DNA from: BOG-1112 sp964635325
Lineage (GTDB): Bacteria > Bdellovibrionota_B > Oligoflexia > Oligoflexales > Bog-1112
Reading direction: 5' to 3'
DNA length: 15,455 bases
Assembly: GCA_964635325.1 (NCBI GenBank)
Contig: CAZWOL010000059.1
Span: forward strand, 1 to 15,455
The position numbers and the translations under genes are program-made. Shown in pieces: positions 7,774-15,455 of the stretch. Position 1 is the stretch's first letter. The number at the start of each line of letters is the position of its first letter. Below the pieces are notes generated by a model, which did not search any database, had not been told where the DNA came from, and worked only from the letters and a program-made list of their open reading frames with translations.

Positions 7774-7783
7774 CGTATTCTCT

Positions 7784-7915
7784 TGTCATCCTTCGACGAA
7801 GCCTGCTTAACCAGGTGGTTCTACATCGAAGCGTCGAAGCGCCTACGAAGCTCAATGTAGGCGACCCATCGGTTTCGTGCTACGCACTCCACTCGGGGGT
7901 GACGAGGGACAAGAC
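7784..7915. repeat. REP/MITE-like dispersed repeat, copy 3, between convergent genes
   Basis: This stretch fills the gap between the second lipoprotein gene and the convergent symporter gene. Short outer arms CTTGTC and GACAAG flank it. Inside are the core CTTAACCAGGTG (7806-7817) and a clean hairpin CGCCTAC (7840-7846) / GTAGGCG (7857-7863) with a 10-nt loop. The hairpin segment matches the CTTACAAAGCTCAATGCAGG stretch of copy 2. It could serve as a hairpin for both convergent transcripts, but there is no T-run. Confidence 0.6.
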
Positions 7916-7920
7916 CTAAA

Positions 7921-9204
7921 TCAACGTTCTGTCGGAGTCGTAGCATCCGTATCGGCAAGAAGCTGCTCTGCACTAGGAATTTCAAGAGAGCCCTCAGAAC
8001 GCGCAATGATCAGCGTACCCAGCGCATTACCCACGATATTGCATATGGTACGAGCGTCTGACATAAAACGATCTATGCCCAACAGTATGCTCAAACCTGC
8101 AAGGGGAATCGGAGTTTCTGGAATTGCTGCAAGTGTTGCAGACAACGTAATAAAACCAGCTCCGGTCACACCAGCAGCTCCTTTAGAAGTCACAAGTAAG
8201 ACCAAAAATAGCATCAAGTATTCGTGTACAGAGAATGTTACCTGATAGGCCTGTTGAAGAAACAGTGCACCTGCAGTCACATAAATTGCAGTCCCATCGA
8301 GATTAAAGGAATAACCCATCGGCAAGACAAAACTTGCGATGCGTTTGGAACATCCAAACTTCTGCAATTTTGCTAGCAACTGTGGAAACACGGACTCTGA
8401 AGATGAGGTGGCGTAAGCCAAAATCATCTCCTGCTTGAGGAAACTCATCAGACGGAAAACCGGAATCCTAAAGACAACCGATGCAATAACCGCAATCAGC
8501 ACACAGAAGACAGCCATACTGAAGAGAACGACCAGCACCAAGGCTCCCAAATTCTTCAGGCTGTCTATACCTGCTCTTCCAACGGAATAAGCAATGGATG
8601 CGAAGGTTGCGATCGGAGAAAAACCGATAATGATGTGAATGATCTGAAAGAAAAATTTGTTCGCATCTGCGACAAAGCCCAAAATGCGTTCGTTATTTTT
8701 AATACGCAAAATGGCAACAGAACTTATAAGCGCTAAGAAGATCACAGCAAGCAGATGGTCTTCCGTCATCGCATGAAAGAAATTGTCAGGAAAAATACTA
8801 TATGCAAACTGCTTGAGACTAGAGCCCTGAACTTTGGCAACATAGTGGGAGATATTCATCTCTGGAAAGCTTTTGGTGTCGATACCTACGCCCGGAGCAA
8901 AGAAAAGCATCGCTGCAAAGGTGACAAGAATAGCAAGAAGCGACATCACTTCAAAATAGACGATAGTCTTTACAAAGAGTCGAGATATACCATGCTCTTC
9001 ATTAGCATGACTGCACATCCCTGCTATGAGGGAGAAGAAAATAATCGGTACGACAACCATTTTAATACAACGAATGAAGATGGTCGAAAGCACCTCCATA
9101 GGGCCGAGGTAGTCGGGAAAGAACACCCCGTAAAGTATACCGAGCACGAACGCAATTATAATTTTTAGGAACATCTTATCGTGCATTTTTGATTTGGCTA
9201 TCAC
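7921..9204 (-). CDS. Dicarboxylate/amino acid:cation symporter (DAACS family), DctA-like
   Basis: An inner-membrane secondary transporter of 427 aa, with the length and layout of the DAACS (glutamate/dicarboxylate) family. Visible family motifs are the first re-entrant loop with SSSE (267-270), NLDGT (301-305, the place of NMDGT in the archaeal homolog GltPh), the second re-entrant loop KGAAGVTGAGF (341-351), and the last helix GIDRFMSDARTICNIVGN (376-393). Ser382 stands where glutamate/aspartate carriers have Asp394 (GltPh numbering), which is also the case in DctA, so C4-dicarboxylates such as succinate, fumarate or malate are the likely cargo; Arg385 would bind the carboxylate. The start is GTG at 9204, chosen because AAGGGAAG lies just before it; the ATG at 9186 has none. 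It faces the lipoprotein pair and shares no operon with it. Confidence 0.93.
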   Translation of the reverse strand: MIAKSKMHDKMFLKIIIAFVLGILYGVFFPDYLGPMEVLSTIFIRCIKMVVVPIIFFSLIAGMCSHANEEHGISRLFVKTIVYFEVMSLLAILVTFAAMLFFAPGVGIDTKSFPEMNISHYVAKVQGSSLKQFAYSIFPDNFFHAMTEDHLLAVIFLALISSVAILRIKNNERILGFVADANKFFFQIIHIIIGFSPIATFASIAYSVGRAGIDSLKNLGALVLVVLFSMAVFCVLIAVIASVVFRIPVFRLMSFLKQEMILAYATSSSESVFPQLLAKLQKFGCSKRIASFVLPMGYSFNLDGTAIYVTAGALFLQQAYQVTFSVHEYLMLFLVLLVTSKGAAGVTGAGFITLSATLAAIPETPIPLAGLSILLGIDRFMSDARTICNIVGNALGTLIIARSEGSLEIPSAEQLLADTDATTPTER

Positions 9205-9289
9205 TACGCTTCCCTTTCAAGATCACCTGTACCTACCGACGTCGCTACTCAGCCCTAGGAATTTTGATGATGTTTGTTGTTAGACCTCG

Positions 9290-9365
9290 AGTAAACCTAC
9301 GAAGATCGCTTCTGTACAGCAGCTAAGATGCGACCCGTCAGCTATGCTCGGGATGGATGACGAAG
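9290..9365. repeat. REP/MITE-like dispersed repeat, copy 4 (degenerate)
   Basis: This lies between the symporter and the VWA/GATase-like gene. It has AAACCTACGAAGATCGC, GATGCGACCC and CTCGGGATGGATGAC, which recall the CCTACGAAG, GGCGACCC and CGGGATGAC parts of the other copies. The core is lost and only the flanks are recognisable. The rest of the gap (9205-9289) holds nothing I can name. Confidence 0.4.
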
Positions 9366-9376
9366 GTCAATTTCGA

Positions 9377-11665
9377 CTAGGACCGTAGTTTGTCCCACCG
9401 TCGAACCAGAACCTCCAAAGGGAGGAAGATTAGCAGAAAAAAGAACCACAACGAATCAAAAATCCAAAAGTGATTTGCCAGGGTCTTGAAACGCGGGGAC
9501 AGGAGAACGCCGTTGCGACGAGTATGTTCTTCAAGCCACGGTTCGATAGCATCTGCAGTTTGCACAGAGTCCTTGAGCCACAAGAGTTTTGCTCCAGTCT
9601 TTTCCGCAAGTTCCTGCATCTTAAACTCGCTGGCGCCAAGTTTTTGGTCACTAAGCATCTCAGGGATTTCGGTCGTCTGGGCCTCTAATACGGAGCCAAA
9701 GGCGGGATGCTCTGCTCGAACCTCGAGACGACAGGTTTTGCTCTTGACAAGGTGAGAATCTAGTTTTCCCGACAAATGGGCTACGCTAGGCCCAGGCTTT
9801 GTGACTAGCACCTTGCTCCAATCGACCGGTGTATCACAAATGCTAAGCTTCCAGTTCGTGTCAGAACTAAAGTACTGCAACGCAGAACCTTCCAAAGCTA
9901 CACTCCAATCGATCGGTGCGGCCGGACCCCACGACTCCAACTGAAAACGAGCGATCGATAGGGGTTTGCGAAAATCCTGACGTAGCAGCCACGCAAAAGC
10001 GCTTTGAAGAAGATGATTGTAGGTTGTTCGAGAACTTTGCGATGTCGCTGTCATCGCTAGGCGCCAGAGTTGGTCCGTAAAAATCCAGATCGCTCGCCCC
10101 TTGCCTGGATAAGATGCAACTGCAAGAGGGATCTTTCTACCATCATCCGTCACAGCTTCCAGTAAGGGAGTGTGCTCTTTTTTGAATTGCACATTCTCCA
10201 TATGATGCAACCCCTGCAGGGAGCCTAAGTGCGTGAATGCATCGGAGTTGAGCGACCATTCTTCAAAGACATCCGCTAAGGCACGCTTACTTGGAGTCGG
10301 GTGCGCCAAAGCAATACGATACTTCAGATCTTTGTCGTACCACGGGCCATTTTTATCGACACTCTCTTCGGCATTCTGCCATAACGGATTTGCGAAGGAT
10401 GCTTCCCCCACATTTCGAGGATCAAAGGGCAGCAAATCACGCAGAGGGGAGTGCGCAAGATCCTGACTCTGTAGTGCACGAGGACCACCAAGGAACAGAA
10501 GGCTTCCACCATTTTTGACAAAATCGACGAGGTTACGCTGATATTCCGGCATCAAGAATTGAAGCATGTTGAAATTTTGCAGAACCACCGAACGAAAATG
10601 CTCTAGCTCCTCACTAAAGAGACGAGCGACTGGGAAGGGAATCAAACTGAGCTCACGCTCATTCACATCCTGAGAGTCCCATGGGTCACGTAAAATAAAA
10701 AAACTGATGAGATCATATTTGGGTTCGGCCTTTAGATAGCGGCGCAGAAAGCGACCATCCCAGCTTGGACTTCCAAGTAGGTGGAGCATTCCAAGAGTAT
10801 TCGTCACCACATCGACCGATGCGTGCACCGTTTTATCCCACAGAGTGGTCTCGCCAGACGGAGCAAGCACACGAAACTCTAAAGCATGCTGTCCTCGCTC
10901 AAGAGGAGGTAGTGTTAGCAAACTTTCGACAGAGCTTTGAGCTTCAGGAAATAGCACGTTCTCTGAGACAAGTATTTGCGAACCCGAACGGACTTGCACT
11001 TGTACATTTTCGGCAGCTAGCGTTTTGCGTTTGCGATGCAGAATGAGATTGAATGTAGAAGGTCGTCCCTCAAACGAAACAGGAGCAAGGTTAAGCATCT
11101 CAATCCACAGATGTTCACTTGCACTATCAGCAAAACCAACAAACATACCACGCGTGGATGTCTCTGTCTCAGCACCTATGCCCTTCCACTGAGCAGACCA
11201 TGGCAGAGAGGGCTGAGAGTCGGCCCCATCACTAATCACAAGCCACGGATCATGACCAGTGCGTGCAAACCAAGTTTCTAAACTTTGACGAAGGGGTGTG
11301 TACCCACGTTTGGTCAGAGCATTTTCTTGGGACAGAAGCGTCTCTTTCAATTCACATCCGAGTTGAAAACAAGCTTTGCGCAAATTTGTAAGCAACTCCT
11401 GCGCTTGCTTTGCTGGAATTTTTCCGTCATGGTCCATTGACATACTTTCAGAATCATCGACTAGAACATGGATTGGAGATTTGACAAGGGTACGTGGCAG
11501 CTCTTTGGAATCCCAATGTGGAGTAAGTGAAAGCAGAAGAGGAAGCAACCAAAGCCCCCGACAGATTGCGACGAGCGAGCTTCGCGGCAAACCCATGTGA
11601 GGAAGAAAGCTCAGACTCCAAAGAAGCAAGCTAAGCGCATAGAGTGTAATGAGTACCGTTGTCAT
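9377..11665 (-). CDS. Membrane protein with VWA-like and glutamine-amidotransferase-like domains
   Basis: A 762-aa inner-membrane protein of the type found last in MoxR/DUF58/BatA clusters. Two N-terminal hydrophobic helices (about 3-20 and 31-47) are followed by a von Willebrand A-like region. Its metal-site motif is DDSES (70-74), and the strand WLVISDGAD (141-149) gives the typical second metal-site aspartate region. A beta-rich part (about 190-290) leads to a class I amidotransferase-like domain (about 292-560), seen in VVLQNFN, FVKNGGSLLFLGG (382-394) and the closing YPGKGRAIWIFTDQLWRLAM (519-538). This domain lacks an obvious catalytic Cys in that fold position and may be non-enzymatic. 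A last helix (733-751) is near the C-terminus. The start codon has only a distant GGG-type ribosome binding site. The gene follows the BatA-DUF4159 gene with a repeat-filled 165-bp gap and may be cotranscribed. From family knowledge, such proteins work in the envelope with a MoxR ATPase; no substrate is known. Confidence 0.82.
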   Translation of the reverse strand: MTTVLITLYALSLLLWSLSFLPHMGLPRSSLVAICRGLWLLPLLLSLTPHWDSKELPRTLVKSPIHVLVDDSESMSMDHDGKIPAKQAQELLTNLRKACFQLGCELKETLLSQENALTKRGYTPLRQSLETWFARTGHDPWLVISDGADSQPSLPWSAQWKGIGAETETSTRGMFVGFADSASEHLWIEMLNLAPVSFEGRPSTFNLILHRKRKTLAAENVQVQVRSGSQILVSENVLFPEAQSSVESLLTLPPLERGQHALEFRVLAPSGETTLWDKTVHASVDVVTNTLGMLHLLGSPSWDGRFLRRYLKAEPKYDLISFFILRDPWDSQDVNERELSLIPFPVARLFSEELEHFRSVVLQNFNMLQFLMPEYQRNLVDFVKNGGSLLFLGGPRALQSQDLAHSPLRDLLPFDPRNVGEASFANPLWQNAEESVDKNGPWYDKDLKYRIALAHPTPSKRALADVFEEWSLNSDAFTHLGSLQGLHHMENVQFKKEHTPLLEAVTDDGRKIPLAVASYPGKGRAIWIFTDQLWRLAMTATSQSSRTTYNHLLQSAFAWLLRQDFRKPLSIARFQLESWGPAAPIDWSVALEGSALQYFSSDTNWKLSICDTPVDWSKVLVTKPGPSVAHLSGKLDSHLVKSKTCRLEVRAEHPAFGSVLEAQTTEIPEMLSDQKLGASEFKMQELAEKTGAKLLWLKDSVQTADAIEPWLEEHTRRNGVLLSPRFKTLANHFWIFDSLWFFFLLIFLPLEVLVRRWDKLRS

Positions 11666-11697
11666 TGCTATGAATACACCCTTCTGTTGTTCCAGAT

Positions 11698-11825
11698 CGC
11701 CACACGCTGCAATCGATCCCTTCGATCAAAATCACATACTTCAATCGATCCCTTCGATCAAAATCCACCTTGCTAAGCAGGCGATCCCTCGGCTCCACTA
11801 CGTGGAGCTCGGGATGACCGTTCTC
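11698..11825. repeat. REP/MITE-like dispersed repeat, copy 5, with strong hairpin inside the cluster
   Basis: Here two 24-bp copies of CAATCGATCCCTTCGATCAA... (11710-11733 and 11742-11765) lie in tandem with a 32-bp period. They are followed by CACCTTGCTAAG (11766-11777), the family core in the opposite orientation, and by a strong dyad: ATCCC (11784-11788) / GGGAT (11811-11815) outside and GCTCCAC (11792-11798) / GTGGAGC (11802-11808) inside, with a three-base loop. It ends in CGGGATGACC. The element sits between two genes of one cluster on the same strand, so it is probably transcribed. Confidence 0.65.
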
Positions 11826-11830
11826 TCCCA

Positions 11831-14404
11831 TCAATGCAAGCGTTTGAGTATTTCCCGAACTTGAATCTGATCTTTCTTATAATCTGTCGTCAGTGCAAGC
11901 ATCGAAATATTGATAAAGAGTCTGAGTTTGCGTTCGGATGACAGAGTTTGTTCACAATGCGCTAGGTGCTCAGACCTATCCGATAGAGCTGCTAGAAAAT
12001 CAAATGGAGCTGCAAGGATCGCAAGACGTCCATCAAATTGAAAACCATACCACGTTTGCCCTCTACACGACGGTAGTGCATCGATCAAATAGAAGCTACG
12101 CATCAATTCATGGTCTGGTGGGATCGCTTGCCAATGAGTTTCATCCGTGTCAGGACCAAACGCACCTGCTGTCAACTTTTGAAGACCAGTCTGGTCCAAG
12201 CCCTGGACAACAAGAAAACCCCCACGCTTGAGCCAGTAACGAAAGTCATTGTTCAGCGTACCATTTGATTCGCGAATAAGATCAAGATTGCGTACCCAGT
12301 ACCATGCCTCGGACGGAGTTTTGAGTGGATCTACAAATTCTTTAGACTCACTAAAATCCAAACTGGTTCTAAGGTTGGCTTCCTTCGTAATTGTATCCAA
12401 ACTTGCATCATAGCGTCGTCCTAAGATCGGAACATAAAGTTCAGCATGCACCGGACTTGCTTGACCTATTGCCAGCACAGCAAGCACCACAAGCCCTAGT
12501 GAGATGCTACTTTGTGTGTGCCGACGTCGACGAAGGTTCCAAATCATTTCCAGAAACATCAGCAAGAAAACTCCACCCAAGAGTAATTGTATGCAAAGCA
12601 AGGGGTCCAAGTCTTCTTTTTGAAAACGCGGATCCGACCCTACTGCGTTTTCTGGACGCTGCACCCACCTCGGTGGAAGTTCTTTATCCTCAAGGGAGAA
12701 CATACGACTCGCTACGATTGGAACATTGCTTAGCGCTAGAGCAGCATCCATCGATGCATCCATCCATCCTGCATAAGCAGAAAGATCTGAGATACGGGGC
12801 CACTGCGTATACGTTTGTCGAATTTGTGAACGATCATCAATCAAGCGATACCATGTGAGTAGGTCCTTCATTAGCAGTGGAAACACAGCATGGTCCAGAC
12901 CCATCTGACGCTGAGGTCTAAGTGGAACAGAAAACGCAGCAAGATCGATCGCGGATCGACCATCAGGACGATGGGCCCAGGCTATGCTTCCTCGTGCATC
13001 TGAGATTTTTCCACCGAGTGGCGCAAGACCCCAAGAGCTCATAATCTCATTGAACGCAGTACGATCCACTGCATGTTCACAGCCCGGAGCGGATGCTGTC
13101 TCTTCACCACTCAGTTTGTGCGCACAACGACAAAGTGTACGCAGCGATGTGTTTGCAAGTTGCGGAAGCACCCAAACAATCTGATTTTTTGATTTGGTTT
13201 TGCGTAGAGAGAGCGGACATGTGGTCTGCAGATCCTGACTTTCATCGATCGCAAAAACCAAAATAGGCGTTTTTTTATTTTGTAGCGAAGGCTCCCAATG
13301 GTCTACACGTGTAGGCATAAATCCAAAAGTTTCCAAAACTGTGCGCAGGGCATAGAAGTAATCTTCAAGCTGACGCTCACCTGCAGGCTCTCCAACTAAG
13401 AGAGCATCCTGACGTAAGCCACGCAATGGGGTTCGAAAGACATTATCGAGTTCAAGAGCATCGGGCTTAGAAAGAACAAGCGACCAAACTAAGGGTTCGT
13501 CGGAATCACTCATCGCTGCTTGCGTGATCTTAGTCGCAGCAAAGCTAGCACGTAGCATATTTTTGTTTTCTTTGTCACCCAAATGCCAAGGTAGACTCAA
13601 AAGAACCTTGTTGCCCAATTGAGCTTTGAGCGTTCCTTCTCTTTCCGACAGACTTGTCCCAACACGCTCGAGTTCGATGTCCCATTCCAGAGTTGGGTCT
13701 TGCGGAGCAGAAACAAGTCGTATATCACGGAAAAACACATTATCGAGTTCTTGCGCATTCGACCGCAAGTCAACCCAGTACACGTGCATGTCATCAGCAA
13801 GCATCTTCCAATTCAATGCACGCCATGATGCTTGGTTAGCATCCGACAAAATGAGTAGACCATCGACATCTCCAATAGCTTCTCTTTGTTGCTTGAATGC
13901 CATTGCAAGGTCGATGCCTGCTCGATGAAAATTTTGTGTTGCAAGCCACTCTTGTGCTTCTGCAAGATTTTTTACGGAACGAACCTGTCCACTCTGCGTA
14001 CTACTCAAACTGATTTTACTAGCATTTCCAAGGTCACCCCACAGTTCGGCAAGACGCTCATGATATTGAGACATAGAGATAGAAGCAGCATTCGATGGAC
14101 TAAGATCAAAGAAAAGATGCAAATGCATCGCACTACCACTGCCTTCCTGACGCACGAGCAGTTTGGGTTGGGTGCTGAAGATCACTAATGCGAGGGTCGT
14201 CAGTATAAAAAATGCAAAGGGTACCCAGGGAGGCCTTTGAACTCTCACCTTACGCAATTTTGTGCTTTTGAGATCCAATACACTCAGAGTGGGAAGCCAC
14301 ACCCTCTGCCACTGAACACGCAGCAAGAGCCAAAGCACACTTCCGACGAGGAAGATACCCAGAGTAGCTGCGAAGATAAAAGTACTTAGACTCAAGTTTG
14401 GCAC
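11831..14404 (-). CDS. BatA-like / VWA / DUF4159 fusion membrane protein
   Basis: An 857-aa inner-membrane protein. The N-terminus has two hydrophobic helices (about 7-28 and 60-76) as in the BatA (aerotolerance regulator) N-terminal domain. A VWA-like region follows, with a complete DxSxS metal motif (Asp100, Ser102, Ser104) and the strand GLLILSDAN (182-190). A loosely conserved middle part ends in two hydrophobic helices (about 603-621 and 635-648). The C-terminal domain (about 655-857) is DUF4159-like: LGRRYDASLDT near its start, then RYWLKRGGFLVVQG (722-735), and an end reading FINISMLALTTDYKKDQ (830-845), close to the family's usual 'N...YALT.DYK.DQ' ending. The start is GTG at 14404, with AGG eight bases upstream; it is nine bases after the DUF58 stop. 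BatA-DUF4159 fusions occur in several proteobacterial groups. An odd point is the sequence before residue 655, which looks like a signal peptide. Confidence 0.83.
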   Translation of the reverse strand: MPNLSLSTFIFAATLGIFLVGSVLWLLLRVQWQRVWLPTLSVLDLKSTKLRKVRVQRPPWVPFAFFILTTLALVIFSTQPKLLVRQEGSGSAMHLHLFFDLSPSNAASISMSQYHERLAELWGDLGNASKISLSSTQSGQVRSVKNLAEAQEWLATQNFHRAGIDLAMAFKQQREAIGDVDGLLILSDANQASWRALNWKMLADDMHVYWVDLRSNAQELDNVFFRDIRLVSAPQDPTLEWDIELERVGTSLSEREGTLKAQLGNKVLLSLPWHLGDKENKNMLRASFAATKITQAAMSDSDEPLVWSLVLSKPDALELDNVFRTPLRGLRQDALLVGEPAGERQLEDYFYALRTVLETFGFMPTRVDHWEPSLQNKKTPILVFAIDESQDLQTTCPLSLRKTKSKNQIVWVLPQLANTSLRTLCRCAHKLSGEETASAPGCEHAVDRTAFNEIMSSWGLAPLGGKISDARGSIAWAHRPDGRSAIDLAAFSVPLRPQRQMGLDHAVFPLLMKDLLTWYRLIDDRSQIRQTYTQWPRISDLSAYAGWMDASMDAALALSNVPIVASRMFSLEDKELPPRWVQRPENAVGSDPRFQKEDLDPLLCIQLLLGGVFLLMFLEMIWNLRRRRHTQSSISLGLVVLAVLAIGQASPVHAELYVPILGRRYDASLDTITKEANLRTSLDFSESKEFVDPLKTPSEAWYWVRNLDLIRESNGTLNNDFRYWLKRGGFLVVQGLDQTGLQKLTAGAFGPDTDETHWQAIPPDHELMRSFYLIDALPSCRGQTWYGFQFDGRLAILAAPFDFLAALSDRSEHLAHCEQTLSSERKLRLFINISMLALTTDYKKDQIQVREILKRLH

Positions 14405-14413
14405 GTTGACTAC

Positions 14414-15310
14414 CTATATGACTTCATCCAAGGCTGCAGCATAGCTACGGAGCGGACTACGATCCGTGAAGAAAAGGTAGGAACCTCCGTTACGGTCCAG
14501 CAAAGCGCGTAGACTTGTACACCATTTGCGAAGCTTTTTACGGTAGATATCTTTTTCTTTGAGAGTCTTACCGAGAAACTCCTTAGTCTCGGAGAGTTCG
14601 TCATAATAGCAGGTTCTATCCTTGAACCAGGCTGGTTCATATTCCCAGTGACTTAGGATATGAAACAACGAAACCCGTCCGACTTGGGTGTAAATATTTT
14701 CGGGGATATCACCAGAGCAGCAGTCGCTAATCCAATGCACCAGGTGCGTATGTTTGTAGAGAAGCTCCTGCGAATTTAGAAAGGGTTGAATCTGCGTCGG
14801 ATCGAATTCACCATGCTCCCAATCTTCAAAGAAGGAAAGTACGTCGGAGGAAGTACGAAGCTCTATAGACAGAACATCGTCTTGGGTCCAATGGTTGTGC
14901 AGCAGAACCAGACGCACACGATCTCCCTTACGTAGGTGACGATGCACCAAATGCAAAGCGATACGAGCTGCGATAGAGAATTTAGTGACGTATAATTCTG
15001 GAATGTCTTTCTTAGTGTTTTTGTTCGGCCATAGCATCGACGGTCGCGCATCCAATGCAATCACGACACGAGCCGTAGCCTCATCACGTTCTTGACGAAC
15101 TATAAGCTGGTCCGTACGTGCGTATGCTTTCCAATCGATAAGACTTACCGGATCTCCAACTTGATAAGCACGACTCAATTCTGGACTGCGACTCACACGT
15201 GGAAGATTGAGACTGAAGCTCCCATGTAAGTTTGCACTTGTTGCAGACGTATGAGGTTGTACCTCACTGAAGTGCAGTGGATGCAAAGTACTGAGGTTCG
15301 CTTCGGTCAT
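14414..15310 (-). CDS. DUF58 domain protein, VWA-like, first gene of a MoxR-type cluster
   Basis: A 298-aa cytosolic protein. The DUF58 core is plain: RAYQVGDPVSLIDWKAYARTD (47-67), matching 'R.Y..GD....IDW...AR', then VIALDARPSM (83-92), the strand beginning its VWA-like fold. VHWISDCCSGD (191-201) is the later strand of the same fold. The usual first metal ligand motif DxSxS here reads D-A-R-P-S, so the first serine has become arginine. The ATG at 15310 is chosen because GGAG lies nine bases before it, and because the upstream 117 bases, though open, are tandem-repeat DNA. Stop and next start are only nine bases apart, so the BatA-DUF4159 gene is cotranscribed. Such proteins usually follow a MoxR ATPase gene, which is not in the 145 bases upstream; whether it lies beyond the edge is unknown. 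Confidence 0.85.
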   Translation of the reverse strand: MTEANLSTLHPLHFSEVQPHTSATSANLHGSFSLNLPRVSRSPELSRAYQVGDPVSLIDWKAYARTDQLIVRQERDEATARVVIALDARPSMLWPNKNTKKDIPELYVTKFSIAARIALHLVHRHLRKGDRVRLVLLHNHWTQDDVLSIELRTSSDVLSFFEDWEHGEFDPTQIQPFLNSQELLYKHTHLVHWISDCCSGDIPENIYTQVGRVSLFHILSHWEYEPAWFKDRTCYYDELSETKEFLGKTLKEKDIYRKKLRKWCTSLRALLDRNGGSYLFFTDRSPLRSYAAALDEVI

Positions 15311-15337
15311 GAATTTAAACTCCGTATTTTTTCTCAC

Positions 15338-15351
15338 ATCACAATAGTGAT
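15338..15351. promoter_or_regulatory. Short dyad upstream of the DUF58 gene
   Basis: ATCAC (15338-15342) and GTGAT (15347-15351) are separated by four bases, 28 bases upstream of the start codon. It could be an operator or a small leader hairpin. No good promoter hexamer pair accompanies it. Confidence 0.2.
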
Positions 15352-15355
15352 CACC

Positions 15356-15455
15356 CGTCATCCCGAGCGGAACACCTTGAAGCCAAGCAATCACACCGTC
15401 ATCCCGAGCGGAACACATTGAAGCCAAGCAATCACACCGTCATCCCGAGCGAAAC
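15356..15455. repeat. 41-bp tandem repeat of the dispersed family, cut by the window edge
   Basis: Units start at 15356, 15397 and 15438 with an exact 41-bp period. The first two differ by one base (ACACCTTG versus ACACATTG) and the third is cut by the end of the window. Each unit starts CGTCATCCCGAGCG, the same half-element head as in 5215-5256, and contains AAGCCAAGCAATCACAC. Two full units are seen; the array may continue. Confidence 0.8.

Noticed and set aside
8755..9168. Plus-strand open frame of 137 codons
   Set aside because: It is antisense to the symporter, which shows all family motifs in the other frame.
11710..11765. CRISPR-like or iteron array
   Set aside because: There are only two 24-bp units with an 8-base gap, inside a dispersed repeat, and no replication gene nearby.
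12391..12858. Plus-strand open frame of 155 codons
   Set aside because: It is antisense to the BatA-DUF4159 gene, which has clear domains. Long open antisense frames are expected with this codon use.
15311..15427. Longer N-terminus of the DUF58 protein (39 extra residues, open frame to 15427)
   Set aside because: The DNA is the 41-bp tandem repeat plus leader, not conserved coding sequence. A good GGAG ribosome binding site supports the ATG at 15310.
15356..15455. CRISPR array
   Set aside because: The whole 41-bp unit is repeated with one base change. There are no distinct spacers between short repeats, and no cas gene in the window.

Overview
The window suggests a Gram-negative bacterium of moderate GC. 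It carries two lipoproteins with lipoboxes, Sec signal peptides, a c-type cytochrome-linked FTR1 permease, and an operon of the DUF58 / BatA-DUF4159 / VWA-GATase type found in proteobacteria. No rRNA, tRNA or clear taxonomic marker is present. A Bdellovibrionota/Oligoflexia-like or related origin is only a weak guess from gene content and from dispersed 'CATCCCGAGCGG' repeats.

Left part, minus strand (95-5130). Reading from right to left there is a PLP aminotransferase (with a good sigma70-like promoter and ribosome binding site), a secreted C39-like cysteine peptidase, a small secreted acidic Ser/Asp/Glu-rich protein of unknown role, and a large iron permease in which a periplasmic domain and cytochrome c are joined to an FTR1 membrane domain.

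Middle, plus strand (5435-7773). Two lipoprotein genes overlap by four bases. They are diverged paralogs that keep eight cysteines in the same order and a Gly-rich double hydrophobic segment at the same place. I do not recognise the family, and this pair is the most interesting item in the window. It is followed convergently by a DctA-like dicarboxylate symporter (minus).

Right part, minus strand (9377-15310). Three genes, DUF58, BatA-DUF4159 fusion and VWA/GATase-like membrane protein, form the envelope-associated cluster usually linked to a MoxR AAA+ ATPase. The MoxR gene is not in the window; it may lie beyond the right edge. Each protein keeps a VWA-type or VWA-like region. The DUF58 protein has a degraded metal-site motif.

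Non-coding DNA. Six of the intergenic gaps hold members of one dispersed REP/MITE-like family (1-94, 5199-5405, 7784-7915, 9290-9365, 11698-11825, 15356-15455). They share a CTTAGCCAGGTG-type core, GCGATCCCTCG / CGGGATGAC arms and local hairpins. The right edge is a 41-bp tandem repeat that continues out of the window. No rho-independent terminator with a convincing T-run was found.
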